A stretch of 64,000 nucleotides of DNA from Trichoderma breve (lineage: Eukaryota > Ascomycota > Sordariomycetes > Hypocreales > Hypocreaceae): positions 3,348,001-3,412,000 of the forward strand of contig NC_079237.1 in the NCBI RefSeq assembly GCF_028502605.1. The letters run 5' to 3'. Shown one piece after another: positions 10,880-22,010 of this stretch. Numbering within the stretch: the first letter of the stretch is position 1; each line of letters starts with the position of its first letter. The position numbers and the translations under genes were made by a program. The notes under the pieces are model-generated. The model did no database searches. It had not been told where the DNA came from and was given only the letters and a program-made list of their open reading frames with translations.

Positions 10880-12583
10880 ATGAGCATCAAGGCGAAATCC
10901 TTCAGCGAAAGGATCATTCCTCTTTCGGCAAAAGACCAATGGCGACCCATTGACAACATTCGCACATTGGTATTCATCGTTGTCCGCGATATTCTCGATG
11001 GCGAACTCATGAGAGCGTCTCTGGATAAGCTAATTAGGAACCATATACCTCTCCTTGGAGCACGAATCAAGCCCAGCGGAGCCGATGGCTTACTTCAATA
11101 TCACTTAATCACTCCCTTCCCTGATAATCACGAAATATTCGGCTGGTCTACCAGCAATGTTGCTTCAACGCTCGAAGAAGCCAATCTGGTGCCGGAACAT
11201 AACCCACAAAGAGGCATCACCATCTTACAAGATGTGACCGTCATGGAACGGCGTTGGATACCATCCGACTGGCCTGTCAGACGCGACCAGGACAAGCCAG
11301 ACACGCCGCTCCTGCTCGTCCATCTCACATATTACAAGAATGCCACGATTATTTCTCTCAATTTACTACACTGTGTAAGCGACCAGATGGGTTTTGGCAG
11401 CCTCATCACTTCCTGGATAGACGTCATGAAGGGCAAAGAACCCCAGCCTTTTATCGAACTGCCAGAAGATGGTCTCGACGGCGACAAAGACATTACCTTC
11501 AAAGAGCTTCATAAAAAATACGCATATCGGTTGAGAACCAAGAGAGAACGAGCGGAAGTACTGATAGGAATTGTCCCAGAACTCGTTGCCCGCCCAAAGG
11601 AGACGAGATGCACTATTTTCATACCTGTGGGCATAGTCAATGGTCTACGGGACAAATGGAGGAAAGAATTAAAGGCAAAATACGGCTCTGATGCAGCGAA
11701 TATTACAAATGGAGATGTACTTGTCGGGATTGTAGCCAAGGTACGTGATGCCCAATCTCATGATGGAATATCTGGATGCTAATGCTGTCTTTCAACATCT
11801 AGTTCGCCAACATGCACCGCAAAAAGCCCAAGAAACAAGTCGTCACCGGTCCAGTAAACCGTGAGTCTTCTAGATCTTTACACCATATATAAATATCATA
11901 TCAACTAACATCAAAATCTCGCCAGTCCGCGGCTACCATCCTCTCCTCCCCAAAAACACCTCCTACCTCCACAACGCCCTCATCTTCGCCGTCTCCCACA
12001 CAGCAATCAGCCGTTCCAAGCCCCCAACCTCCGAAATCGCCTACGGAAACCGCCTCGCTGTCCTAGACACCCTCAAGCCAGACAAGATGGAGCGCGGCCT
12101 CGCAGTGACACGCGAGCTCCGCCGGAGGAACATCCCCATGCACATCTGCGAGCCGTGGGAATTCAGTTACGGGCCGACGAACTGGTGTAATGCGTGGCAT
12201 GGCATCGAGTTCTCCGCGGCCAGCGCACACAAGACGGGGGGAGAAGTTGGCGAGAGGAAAGACAGCGCAATTGATGAAAGGAAAGACAGCGTGGTGGCTG
12301 AGAGGAAAGACAGCGATGATGCGAAGACGATAGATGGGAGTGATTCATCGCCTATTATTTTGGGACATTCGCTGGAACGGAATCATCCTAATCGACGTAA
12401 GTTGTTTATCTCCTTAATTTTTAAACAATTCATTTTTTTCTGACTTGACTTGTGCGTTTAGTAGCTGCCTTTATCATGTCAAAGGCGGAAGGAGGCTATT
12501 GGGTCGATTTTGCGGCGGCGAAGAAGGGCATGGCGGCCGTAAAGGCTCTTTTGGAGAGAGATCCGAATCTGGAGACGATATGA
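10880..12583 (+). CDS. HXXXD-type acyltransferase (transferase family, trichothecene-acetyltransferase-like)
   Basis: Exons 10880-11740, 11803-11860, 11926-12396 and 12462-12583 give 503 residues. The last acceptor is a TAGTAG tandem, so 12465 is an alternative start for exon 4. The catalytic HCVSD (residues 164-168) matches HXXXD of the BAHD/PF02458 class, which moves acyl groups from CoA to alcohols or amines. The usual DFGWG structural motif near the C terminus appears only as a loose WHGIEFSAA (about residue 398). An in-phase 24-bp triplicate encoding ERKDS units follows it, probably a surface loop. I chose the ATG at 10880 because the frame upstream has no ATG. Neighbours (thioesterase convergent, SDR and regulator to the left) suggest secondary metabolism. 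The substrate cannot be read from sequence. Confidence 0.85.
12252..12323 (+). repeat. In-frame 24-bp tandem repeat (3 copies) in the acyltransferase
   Basis: Three 24-bp units at 12252, 12276 and 12300 encode ERKDSAID, ERKDSVVA and ERKDSDDA. The period is a multiple of three, so copy-number change would keep the frame. It makes a charged linker in the C-terminal part of the enzyme. Confidence 0.85.
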
Positions 12584-13121
12584 TGTTGTTTGTGCGTTTT
12601 TGTTTGCCAGGATAGCCTTGATATAATACCCAGATCGCTTTGGTTGAAAAAATGTTTCAAAGTGGATGTTTTAGAGAAGCTTCGTGTAGATGGATGTTGA
12701 TTTGCGCGTTTCATATACAGCAGGAGTACAGATACTATATAACTACGCATATTCCACACGAGTAGCAAAGCATCCTCCATTCTGTAAAAGACTCGTCGGA
12801 CATTCTTACTCAAAGGGCACGGCGCAAGTAAAGGAACAAGTTGGATGAATCTGATGAACTGATGAATCTGATGCTTCTGATATATAGCAAGGGATATCAA
12901 GTAATAACCAATCCACACGGCCGTAACCGCAACCACTCTCTGTATAAAGCCATCGTCAGAGAGAAAATGAGAATAACAATATTGCAACCAAGACTCCGGC
13001 TAAATGCATCCCGACTTAAGCAGGTATAACAACCAAACCAATGCTCCAATGCTTGAAACAGATCAAAACAAAAATATGCCAACGCCTAGAAACCATGCAT
13101 GCTCTGCGGTCGCTTCTCTCT
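12584..13121. other. Convergent intergenic region (acyltransferase / thioesterase)
   Basis: About 540 bp of shared 3' flank. A short direct repetition of GATGAATCTGAT-like words occurs near 12843-12873. No gene was seen. Confidence 0.4.
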
Positions 13122-14078
13122 CTACCAGCCATCTCCAAACGTCATCATCTGCGAACACTCCTCCAGCCTATCAAGGCCCTTCTTGATAGTCCTCGTCATG
13201 GCATCTATCCTCTCAAACGCAAATATGTCAAAATGGTGACCGTCCACATCAAACACGTCGCAAAACATCTCGTCGTCGTAATCGCCCCAGCCGAGCAACT
13301 CGTCTTCGCGGTTCAAGTCCAGCCCAACCATGCGGCCGTCCTTTGTCGGCACGTATTCCTTTGCGCGCAGCAACACCACCCGCGGCCGTCGGTTATAGAG
13401 CCTGCCAGACCACTCGGGAAGACGCCATTGTCGTACCATGCGCACAGCCTCCGCCATGCATCGCCTGGAGTGGATCTGGTTCTGCGTCAGGCCCTCTCGA
13501 TCCGTCGAAGCTTCGTCCGACGACGTATCTTCTTCGCTGGAGGACTCGTCGTCGACCTTGAGGCCACGAATCTTGATTTTGGGCATTTCGACGTCGGGAA
13601 AACGCTTGACGGGAGGTCCGGATGTGGGCACGAGAGGGACGTAGCCTGTAGACCTTGACTTGCCCGGATAGATGCTGTCAATCATGAGGATGCCCGACAC
13701 TCGCACGACGTCGTCGTCCGCCAGCTGCCGCGCAACCTCCATGCTCAACAGGCCACCCAAGCTCCAGCCACCGAGCATGATGCTGATTGTACCGTCGTGA
13801 TTCCTCCGCCTGGCAGGAAATTCGTCTTCCTGCACCGTCTGTCGGATCCAGTTTGCATAGGTGCGGCCCATCTCGGGGATGCCGCCCTCAAAGACCTCGC
13901 CAGTGTAAAAGTACGGGTTGTGGACGCCATAGACGTAGCGGCCGAGAATCTCCAGGCAGTGGTAGGCAAATGTGGTGCCGCCGCCATCGTGGATGAGGAA
14001 GACGGGCGTGTTGTACGAGGGCTGATCTGGCCGAGCCCAGTCTTCCGGCTGGATCAGCTCTGGGTTGGGACCGCGCAT
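13122..14078 (-). CDS. Stand-alone thioesterase (alpha/beta-hydrolase, PF00975-like)
   Basis: Single exon of 318 residues from the ATG at 14076-14078. The frame stays open upstream to 14237, but that extension is Cys/Ser/Leu-rich leader-like sequence and was left out. The nucleophile elbow GGWSLGG puts the catalytic Ser at 106, the acid is likely Asp134 (LMIDS), and the His lies in DGHHFDIF near residue 284. This is the triad of thioesterase domains that release polyketides or peptides. HDGGG near residue 30 fits the oxyanion region. An acidic Ser/Glu/Asp-rich insert sits between core and lid. As a free-standing protein it could edit or release products of a megasynthase, but none lies in this window. 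It could also be a general acyl-thioesterase. Confidence 0.85.
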   Translation of the reverse strand: MRGPNPELIQPEDWARPDQPSYNTPVFLIHDGGGTTFAYHCLEILGRYVYGVHNPYFYTGEVFEGGIPEMGRTYANWIRQTVQEDEFPARRRNHDGTISIMLGGWSLGGLLSMEVARQLADDDVVRVSGILMIDSIYPGKSRSTGYVPLVPTSGPPVKRFPDVEMPKIKIRGLKVDDESSSEEDTSSDEASTDREGLTQNQIHSRRCMAEAVRMVRQWRLPEWSGRLYNRRPRVVLLRAKEYVPTKDGRMVGLDLNREDELLGWGDYDDEMFCDVFDVDGHHFDIFAFERIDAMTRTIKKGLDRLEECSQMMTFGDGW

Positions 14079-16108
14079 TGTTGGTGGATGGCTATCGATA
14101 AGCCTGAGCTGAGCTGGTCGTTTTGTTGAGACGCGCCAAGAACAGAGACAAAGACAGTAACTGAGAGATCGGCGACAGATTGAAGAGGAGAGAAACAGTT
14201 GCTGGAGAGGACAGCAGAGACAGAAATAGTAATGCAAAAGTCAAAATCACAATAAACAAGCTCGAATGACTGCAAACGGCCCAAGTTCCGGTTCCCCAGG
14301 GTCCAGCAATTAGCCTCGCTTATCAGTGGATCTCAAGCCGGGCGTTGTTGGGGTGAAGCCGCAGTTATGCAGGCGAGGCTAAAATCTCAACGGTTTTGCT
14401 GCTTCACAAAAGCACTCCGTAACCAAATAAACACCTGACCTGTTTGCGGTGGAAGAGAAAAATGCAGCTTTAAGGCAGAAGAAAATCACCCGAAGCCGAA
14501 TGAATAAAAAGAAAAAATATCTCTCATTCGGCGATTTTTAATCACACAAGACAAGTGAAAAATGAAACGGCCCCCCGTAAGCCGGCGAATTTAACGGGCC
14601 AAGGGAGCCGGTCTAGACGAAGTCAATAGACGAGCCTCGATAGGATTTTTGTTGGGTCCACCGAAGAACTCCGAGACGTCACCCTGACCAATGTAAATGC
14701 TAGTCGCAGCAGTGGTTCTTGTTCTATTTGCGGGGGATCAAGGATGCCAGATGGTGATATGAATGGAGAACAAGACGAGACTTAGTACGGAGTACATAGA
14801 AAAAGGGAATGCAAACGGAAAGCTGGCGTTTGTCGAGGGCTTTTTAAGCTCGCGGTTGGCTTGAGGAGGCCTTTTGCGCATCTCTGATCTGACAAGCAGC
14901 AATGCGGAGCAAATGCTACTCATTGCCGAGCATCCAGGGATCTGGCTGACGGGATGTAATGGCTATGCTTCAACTGCCTGGCATGGTAGGGATTCTCTCG
15001 ATTGTGCCATGTGAGCCGCCTTGTGTCAATTCAATCGAGCTTCTGAGACCCTTGTGCGAATCTAAGCACAAATGTCCCCCGAGATGCATCGTGCAGATGG
15101 AATCGTGTGTCGTCTTCGGAGTCCGAACTCAAAGAAACTCCCAGAAGAATGGCTGAATCCTGGGGGAACAATTGGTCCTCGCAACTATAATCCTCCGGAC
15201 TCACACACTCACACATGCCCCAGACTCTGGCACCAACCAAGATTGCGCGATTGACAACTCATCTCCTGCATATGTGTGTCCCGTCTCTTTCTCCATCTCT
15301 GCATCTCTGCACGCACAAACAAGGTATTGCCACTGGTATGCGATTCACCCAACAAAAAAAACTGAGCCTTCGGCCATGTGGGCCCCATGATCTCCGCCGC
15401 GATTTCACACCCGCTTTTGAATTCCAGTTTGTTTTCTCTTTACCTTGGTAGATTACACAAGGCGGCGGTTCGCCAAAGCGCACTCCGCGACTCCGGGCCA
15501 AAGAAATTGGAAGGGCTGAGACAGACACATTCCGTCATGGAGTACAGATGATCACTGTAATCGCACATCTTGCTTATCTCGCCCGTGTTCCTGTACGACG
15601 CTGACCTCTCGAAGCTAGGCAAGCTAGGATGGAACAAGAATAGTTGCAGGGGAGCCAAAGTCTCCATCCTTCCGAGGTCAGCTAGTGTCCAGGGCCGGCG
15701 TCTCCGGGGCCCAGGCCGCGCTCTGAGTGGTCAGTTTGGTTCGGGATTGCTGCTTTCGATTATGATTCATTCGCGTGGGCGTCCAAAATCGCCGTCGCAT
15801 GCGTGCAAGGAATATTCCATCGAGCAGTCTAGTCTCCGTATGTAAAGTGGAAGCAGCAGTCACGTACATACTGTCGTAACATGGACTTGGGACTTGCAGG
15901 TACTGCCCTATCCGTTGCTCGTGCCGCACACGTGGAGGGGCATCTTCTTCATCCCAGAGTCCTGCGTGCTGCTCCCTCGCTCTCTCACGTGGCGATTGAT
16001 ATCCATGCTTCGATGCGACTCTCCTCGTAACAGACCCATACAGATACACAAGGTCCAGGTTCGCCCAGTTGCCGTGCTGATAACATGCCTGGCATCGCCC
16101 ATGTCATC
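14079..16108. other. Intergenic region, about 2 kb
   Basis: Lies between the leftward thioesterase (its promoter side) and the 3' end of the leftward RRG8-like gene. Only short, low-quality open frames occur (for example 15678-16049 minus and 15570-15845 plus), and none shows a domain. No repeat or RNA gene was recognised. Confidence 0.45.
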
Positions 16109-17359
16109 TCACTGCCGTCGTGGAGAGCTGCCTGCATCCGGTGCCGCCAGATAGCCCTGTAGCCTCCACAGTAAGAGATGCAGCTTCATCACGCTCATAC
16201 TCGGCCATTGCTTCAGCACGAAGATTTCTCCATCTCGAAACAGTTGAGCCGAGTCTCTCAGCCGCTGCACCTCCCCCTCGCCGAGTAGCCAATGTAGATT
16301 ATGCACAACCATCTTCCTTCCGTATTGAGCTTCCCCGATATCCAGTGTTGCATACTGATCTGCCGCATCTTTCTTCGCAGGCAGCCAGAGAACACAGCCC
16401 CGCAATCTGACGCCTTTGACATCCTTCCAATTCGCACAGGGTTCGATGAATTTGTGTTTGGGTTCGTGTAACCGATTGCCTCGAGTAGCTAGCGCATCCG
16501 TTGCCTGTTGACGCATCATCTGCAGGAGCACATCGCCCATATCTTCCCTCCAGACAGCAGTCTTACTGTCCGGGGCGATAGCCATGCCGCTTCGGGCCGC
16601 CAGTAGCATTGCGAGGTATTTCTTGTTTAGCCCACCAACCATGTCAACCAGCAGCTTGCGATTCAGCATGTAACTCGTTATGGGTGCTCTCCGCAGTCGG
16701 CGGCCATGCTCCTCCGGGGCTTGTGCGTTATCGTTTCGACCTGCAGCAGGAATCGACATGGGCTCCGCCGCCGAGGCCTCTCCATCGTGTCCGTTGCTGA
16801 TGCTGGCTTGTGCTTCGTCTAATCTCTTTGTGGGCTGAACATGCTCGAAAGATAACGGGCCGGGAGCCCACCAGGGCATGCCAGTCGTCGGGTGCTTTAT
16901 AAGCTCAAAGTCTTGTAGGAAGTAGCGTGGTAAGCTCGTGTTGCTGCTTGGGCATCTTCGTATTGGTGTAGCGAGAGCTTGTGCTACTGTCTATTAGCTT
17001 CTTTCTCCCCTCATCATGGGAACAAAACTTGCTATACCAAATGGATTGTTTGCCAGTTTCCGTCGAAACCTGCCAAGCGGCGGACCAGGAGCAGCCTTTT
17101 CAGTCCTTCTCCTGGCTTGCATCCATGCTGGATCAAATATCGGCGAGATGGGAAGATCTCCAGCCGCCGTGGAGATGATCTTGGCCTTGGGATCAACCGT
17201 TAATGACTCGCCGTCCGCGTCGTGTCCAAGGCCAGCTTCGACTTTCCTTAGCAGCGCCTCTCTCGTCAAGGAGGCTTTATCGTAGGAGTGCCATCGTTGA
17301 GCCTGGCGAGGCCCCAGTGTCCCAAAGCTACTTGGGCGGAGCACCGTGCATCGTCTCAT
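16109..17359 (-). CDS. Predicted mitochondrial protein, RRG8-like
   Basis: Exons (leftward) 17359-17038 and 16983-16109 with a 54-bp intron give 398 residues, in frame throughout. The N terminus (MRRCTVLRPSSF.. QRWHSYD) is Arg/Ser-rich and free of early acidic residues, as in mitochondrial presequences. The splice creates NPFAQALATPIRRCP, followed by a LPRYFLQDF segment and later SYMLNRKLLVDM. These motifs weakly recall the fungal Rrg8 family (required for respiratory growth, linked to mitochondrial RNA processing). That match is from memory and tentative. The C-terminal half (ANWKDVKG, VLWLPA, LDIGEAQYG) is otherwise unrecognised. The gene diverges from clpP, also mitochondrial, across only 220 bp, which suggests shared control. 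The alternative is an unnamed conserved Pezizomycotina mitochondrial protein. Confidence 0.75.
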
Positions 17360-17579
17360 CGCCTGTCGACTGAATTCCAAAGAATCATGTCGCTTGTGTG
17401 TAGTGCAGCTTGTGCATGCGATTAATTTTTGAGTGACGCGCGATAACGATAAGCTCGGCTGAGATAAGATGCTTAATGTGGGGAACAAGCTATAGCATCA
17501 TGACATACTTTGGACCTTTGGAGCTGATCCCTTCACCATTCATCAGCTTCTCTCTGTTGCGCATCAATCCTCTTTCGAA
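17360..17579. promoter_or_regulatory. Compact bidirectional promoter between two mitochondrial genes
   Basis: Only 220 bp separate the starts of the RRG8-like gene (minus) and clpP (plus), so both promoters must overlap here. An ATG at about 17505 opens a frame that overlaps the clpP start out of phase and could act as an upstream ORF. Confidence 0.5.
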
Positions 17580-18557
17580 ATGCTACGATCAAGATTGTTT
17601 CCAAGCCTTCGGGTACTGCCCATTCGCCATGCCAGATCCTTTGGCTTCTCCAGCACCGCCAGCCCCGCCAGCACCTCCCCATCCATGAACATCCCTATGC
17701 CGTATATCGAAGAGACTTCAGTAAGCGGCGGCATCAGTGCTGTTGCCGTGAACATGGGCTAAAAAGGGAACAGGCAACTGGCAGAAAAACATGTACGCTC
17801 ACCTCTGGATCGCTGGTTAGGTGATCAATGTACTTACAGGTTCAAGGGGACATCTTTTCAAAGCTCCTACAGGTAGGCTTATGCCGGCATTCACGAGTAT
17901 CATGTCTACAGCTTCTGACCAACCCAGCAACGAATAATATGTTTAAACGGCGAAATCGACGACTACATGTCAGCTTCCATAGTAGCACAGCTTCTTTGGT
18001 TGGAATCAGACGCCCCCGAGAAGCCCATTACGATGTACATCAACTCACCGGGCGGCTCCGTCACATCAGGTGCGCTCCCATCCTCGTCCGCGACATGGCT
18101 ACAGTGATTTATAGCAGGATTAGGCATGGCGATATACGATACGATGACCTATATCAAATCTCCCGTCGCGACCGTATGTATCGGAGGTGCCGCGTCCATG
18201 GCAGCTATCCTACTAGCTGGTGGCGAGGCAGGCAAGCGCAGTGCCCTTCCACATAGCTCCATCATGATCCACCAGCCATTGGGCGGCACTCGAGGGCAGG
18301 CATCGGACATTTTGATCTACGCGAACCAGATACAAAAGATACGAGAGCAGTCTAACCAAATTATGCGATACCACTTGAATAAGGCAAAAGGATTTGACAA
18401 GTATAGCCTGGAAGAGATTAACGATCTCATGGAGAGAGACAAATACCTAAGTGTGAACGAAGCGCTGGAGCTGGGAGTCATTGATGAGGTATTCACAACG
18501 AGAAAGGAAAAGGATACCGAGCCAAAGAAGGAGGAAGAGGAGGAGAGAAAGTACTAA
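17580..18557 (+). CDS. Mitochondrial ATP-dependent Clp protease proteolytic subunit (ClpP)
   Basis: Exons 17580-17720, 17840-17872 (33 bp), 17928-18069 and 18124-18557 give 249 residues. The first about 35 residues ([20 protein letters not shown]..) look like a mitochondrial targeting peptide. MPYIEET is the usual start of the mature fold. Motifs in order: oxyanion strand [11 protein letters not shown], nucleophile Ser in GGAASMAA, catalytic His in MIHQPLGG, and the acid region [19 protein letters not shown]. The tetradecameric peptidase works in the matrix with an AAA+ partner such as ClpX to degrade unfolded proteins. The lysine/glutamate-rich tail ([14 protein letters not shown]) is a low-complexity extension. 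The 11-codon second exon is needed for DIFSKLLQ and is easily missed. It diverges from the RRG8-like mitochondrial gene. Confidence 0.95.
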
Positions 18558-19803
18558 TGACACCGGTTCAATCGTGTCTTTTTTTGTGTGCTAATACCTG
18601 GCAAAGGATATGAGCGCAGCCGTGCTGCTTCCGGAGAAGTTCAAGCATATTTATGCTTATAGTCTCAATAAGGCAAACAGTAACAGTTTTCCAAGTTTGG
18701 GCCATGGTTGGTATATGGAGATGGCTCCATGGAGATTCCGATAGTAGGCGATCCAGCACTCATTGTAAGATAGGTAGCAATGAATAATCATGCATTGACA
18801 CGCAAAATCACGACAGAAATGGAAGCCATCTCTCCGGTAGACTTCTCATAAATCTGAGTCAACTCTTATTTGAAATAGTAATACTCTGCTGCATCGGTAC
18901 AGGTTCTTTTCACAAGATATCGTGAGTTGCCGATATCGGCTCGTCGCAAGTTGAGCATCTCCACCGGCAGCTTTGGTTCAAGTGGGACAGCTTCATTCGG
19001 TGTCCGAGGAACTTGTATCTCCTGGATTCTAATCTTGCTTCATGAAAGTGCAATAATTGAATATTATCGCTGAAAGACACCGTGTAATGCAGTTTCGTAT
19101 CTGCCACGTAAAGCAGCCAACAGGATGGATATGACTAAAGTCGATTCTCATCTCATGTCAGACAAGCTACAGCCATGCAAGGAATCTGGACATCTTGCTT
19201 CTAGCAGGGGCTCCAGTCGCTATAAGCCCGCTCCAGCCAATCAGGCGCCTCCAATTAGCTGCTCTCTCGCAGCTTCAGCGGCTGTGCGGGGCAACAATTT
19301 TTCCCAATTGCGATCAAATCTCTTAGTGGGAGCTTCTCTGCAGCAGCTCGCGGGATCACAGGGAAGATCACAGGGACAAACCCCAGAGAATCACGTCAGC
19401 CATTGCGGTCCGACTACTTGCGATATCGACTGCTGAAGAGTCATCGGGCAGCACTTGGACTTGCTTCGACTTCTCACAGTACTGCAGCTTTGGAGATTGG
19501 CGCGAGTTGCTGGATTGATTGATTGATTGACAGGTACGTCAGTGTGGGCTTAGCTGCCCAAGTTGCCAAGGCATCCGTGATCTGCGGTCCAAGACATTTT
19601 TTTTCTTCTTCTTTCTACAGCGTTGATTCGGAGAGGCGACATCCATTGCTTTTCGTAGTTCACCAGAGCCATCTTGGTGCAATTGCTTCTTTTTTTCCCT
19701 CTTGTTCGCCTCTGTGCGGAATGCGACGTGGCTCATCCATCTAGCAGAGATCTAATTCTTGCTCCGATAATAGGACCCAGGATTCCACCAGCCCATCGTC
19801 ACG
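18558..19803. other. Intergenic region between clpP and ILV3
   Basis: About 1.25 kb holding the 3' flank of clpP and the promoter of ILV3. A (GATT)4-like run lies near 19515, and pyrimidine-rich tracts (TTTTTTTTCTTCTTCTTTC) near 19600, as often seen before well-expressed fungal genes. No gene was found. Confidence 0.45.
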
Positions 19804-21675
19804 ATGCTCTCGCGATCGCTGCTCAAGACCCCGTCAAGGGCGTTCAACGTTCTGTCAAGAGCCGGTACTCTCTCTACAAGAAATCAGGCGTAAGTAAAGA
19901 CACGCAACCGAGTCAATGCGAATCAAGCTGACAACCATTCCTGCAGTCGCCTGCTGTCAACTTCATCAGCCCGATATGCGGACGAGAAGCTCAACAAGGT
20001 CTCCGCCAACATCACACAGCCCAAGTCCCAGGGTGCATCCCAGGCTATGCTGTACGCCACCGGCCTCACAGACGCCGACTTGAACAAGGCGCAGGTCGGC
20101 ATCTCCTCCGTCTGGTACGAGGGAAACCCTTGCAACATGCACCTGATGGATCTGTCTGGACTTGTCAGGGAGTCTGTGGCCAAGGCTGGTCTCGTTCCCT
20201 ACAGATTCAACACCATTGGTGTCAGTGATGGTATCTCCATGGGTACCACTGGCATGCGATACTCACTGCAGAGCAGAGAAATCATTGCCGACAGTATCGA
20301 GACTGTTATGAACGGCCAGTGGTACGACGCCAATGTCAGCTTGCCCGGCTGTGACAAGAACATGCCCGGTGTCGTTATTGCCATGGGCCGTGTCAACCGA
20401 CCCAGCATCATGGTCTACGGTGGCACCATTCAGCCCGGATGCACAAAGACTGGCGACTCCATTGACATTGTCTCGGCATTCCAAGCATACGGCCAGTACA
20501 TCTCCGGAGAAATCACCGAAGATCAGCGATACGACATTATCCGTCACGCGTGTCCCGGAAGCGGTGCCTGCGGTGGCATGTACACTGCCAACACCATGGC
20601 GACGGCCATCGAAACCATGGGTCTGACCCTACCTGGCAGCAGCAGCAGCCCTGCCGAGGACCCGAGAAAGAAGGCCGAATGTGAAAGTGTCGGTGCTGCC
20701 ATCCGGAACCTCCTGAAGGAGGACATCCGCCCACGCGACATTCTCACCCGACAGGCCTTTGAGAACGCCATGATTGTCACCACCATTCTTGGTGGAAGCA
20801 CCAACGCAGTGCTTCACTTGATTGCCATTGCTGATTCCGTCGGAGTCAAGCTGACTATTGACGACTTCCAAGCCGTCTCTGACCGCATCCCCTTCCTTGC
20901 CGATCTGAAGCCATCTGGCAAGTACGTCATGGCTGATATGCACAAGATCGGTGGTACCCCCGGCCTGCTCAAGTATCTCCTCAAGGAGGGCCTCATTGAC
21001 GGCTCTGGCGTTACCGTGACTGGAAAGACCATGAAGGAGAACGTTGAGAGTGCTCCCGATTTCCCTGCCGACCAGGACATTATTCGACCTTTCAGCAACC
21101 CCATCAAGCCCACTGGCCACATCCAGATTCTGCGCGGCTCTTTGGCCCCTGGCGGCTGTGTTGGCAAGATTACTGGCAAGGAGGGTCTGCGATTCGTTGG
21201 CAAGGCTCGTTGCTACGATGCCGAGTCTGATTTCATTGCCAGCCTAGAGCGTGGTGAGATCAAGAAGGGCGAGAAGACCGTCGTTATTATCCGATACGAT
21301 GGCCCTAAGGGTGGTCCCGGTATGCCCGAGATGCTGAAGCCCTCCTCAGCCATCATGGGTGCTGGACTGGGCAAGGACGTTGCCTTGTTGACTGATGGCC
21401 GTTTCTCTGGTGGTTCCCACGGCTTCATCATCGGACACATTGTTCCCGAGGCCATGGAGGGTGGCCCCATTGCCCTCGTCAAGGATGGCGATGAGATCAC
21501 CATTGATGCTGACAAGCGCATCATTGACCTGGAGATTTCAGAGGCGGAGATGGAGAAGCGAAGGAAGGAGTGGAAGCCTCCTGTGCCCAGATACACCAAG
21601 GGAACGCTGTCCAAGTACGCCAAGCTGGTTAGCGATGCCAGCACTGGCTGTGTCACTGACGGTCCGATTGCTTAA
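19804..21675 (+). CDS. ILV3: Dihydroxy-acid dehydratase, mitochondrial
   Basis: Exons 19804-19889 and 19947-21675 (57-bp intron) give 604 residues. It converts 2,3-dihydroxy-isovalerate and -methylvalerate to the 2-keto acids in valine, isoleucine and leucine synthesis, in the mitochondrial matrix. The N terminus ([14 protein letters not shown]..) is a typical presequence with no acidic residue. The iron-sulfur ligand cysteines are present in NPCNMHL (Cys about 91), GCDKNMPG (about 164) and [14 protein letters not shown] (about 237). FSGGSHG and [16 protein letters not shown] segments complete the IlvD/Edd fold. Length is normal for the family. No biosynthetic core gene lies nearby, so this looks like the primary-metabolism enzyme rather than a cluster-borne resistance copy. 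Only a genome search could show whether it is the sole copy. Confidence 0.96.
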
Positions 21676-22010
21676 ATTGGGCGGCCCGGCAAAGAGAATG
21701 AAAGAAGAAAAAAGGAGTATGATGCTTGGCTATTTTTGTAATGCATGAGGAGTTTTGCTTGAATATCCGGATGGATTGGCTTGATAGGGCTGACTATAGT
21801 TCCATTTACATATTTGAACATGTCAAATGCAAGTCCCATTAAATAGTGACACATGTATACTTGAAGAGTAAGTGATAGGCGTAGTATCTTGGCAAACGAA
21901 AACCCCGGTTCTTGCTATGCTGCATCCTACAACGCATTCGAAGTTACAATGTACAATGACCTCAATAACCTACAAACACCAGCCAAACAGATCAGAGCCC
22001 TAAATCACGC
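21676..22010. other. Convergent 3' region between ILV3 and the Loa1-like gene
   Basis: 335 bp shared by the 3' ends of two convergent genes. It is AT-rich toward 21800 and contains no gene-like frame. Confidence 0.5.

Noticed and set aside
14079..14237. Upstream extension of the thioesterase frame
   Set aside because: The added 53 residues are low-complexity Cys/Ser/Leu sequence; the ATG at 14078 gives a normal domain start.
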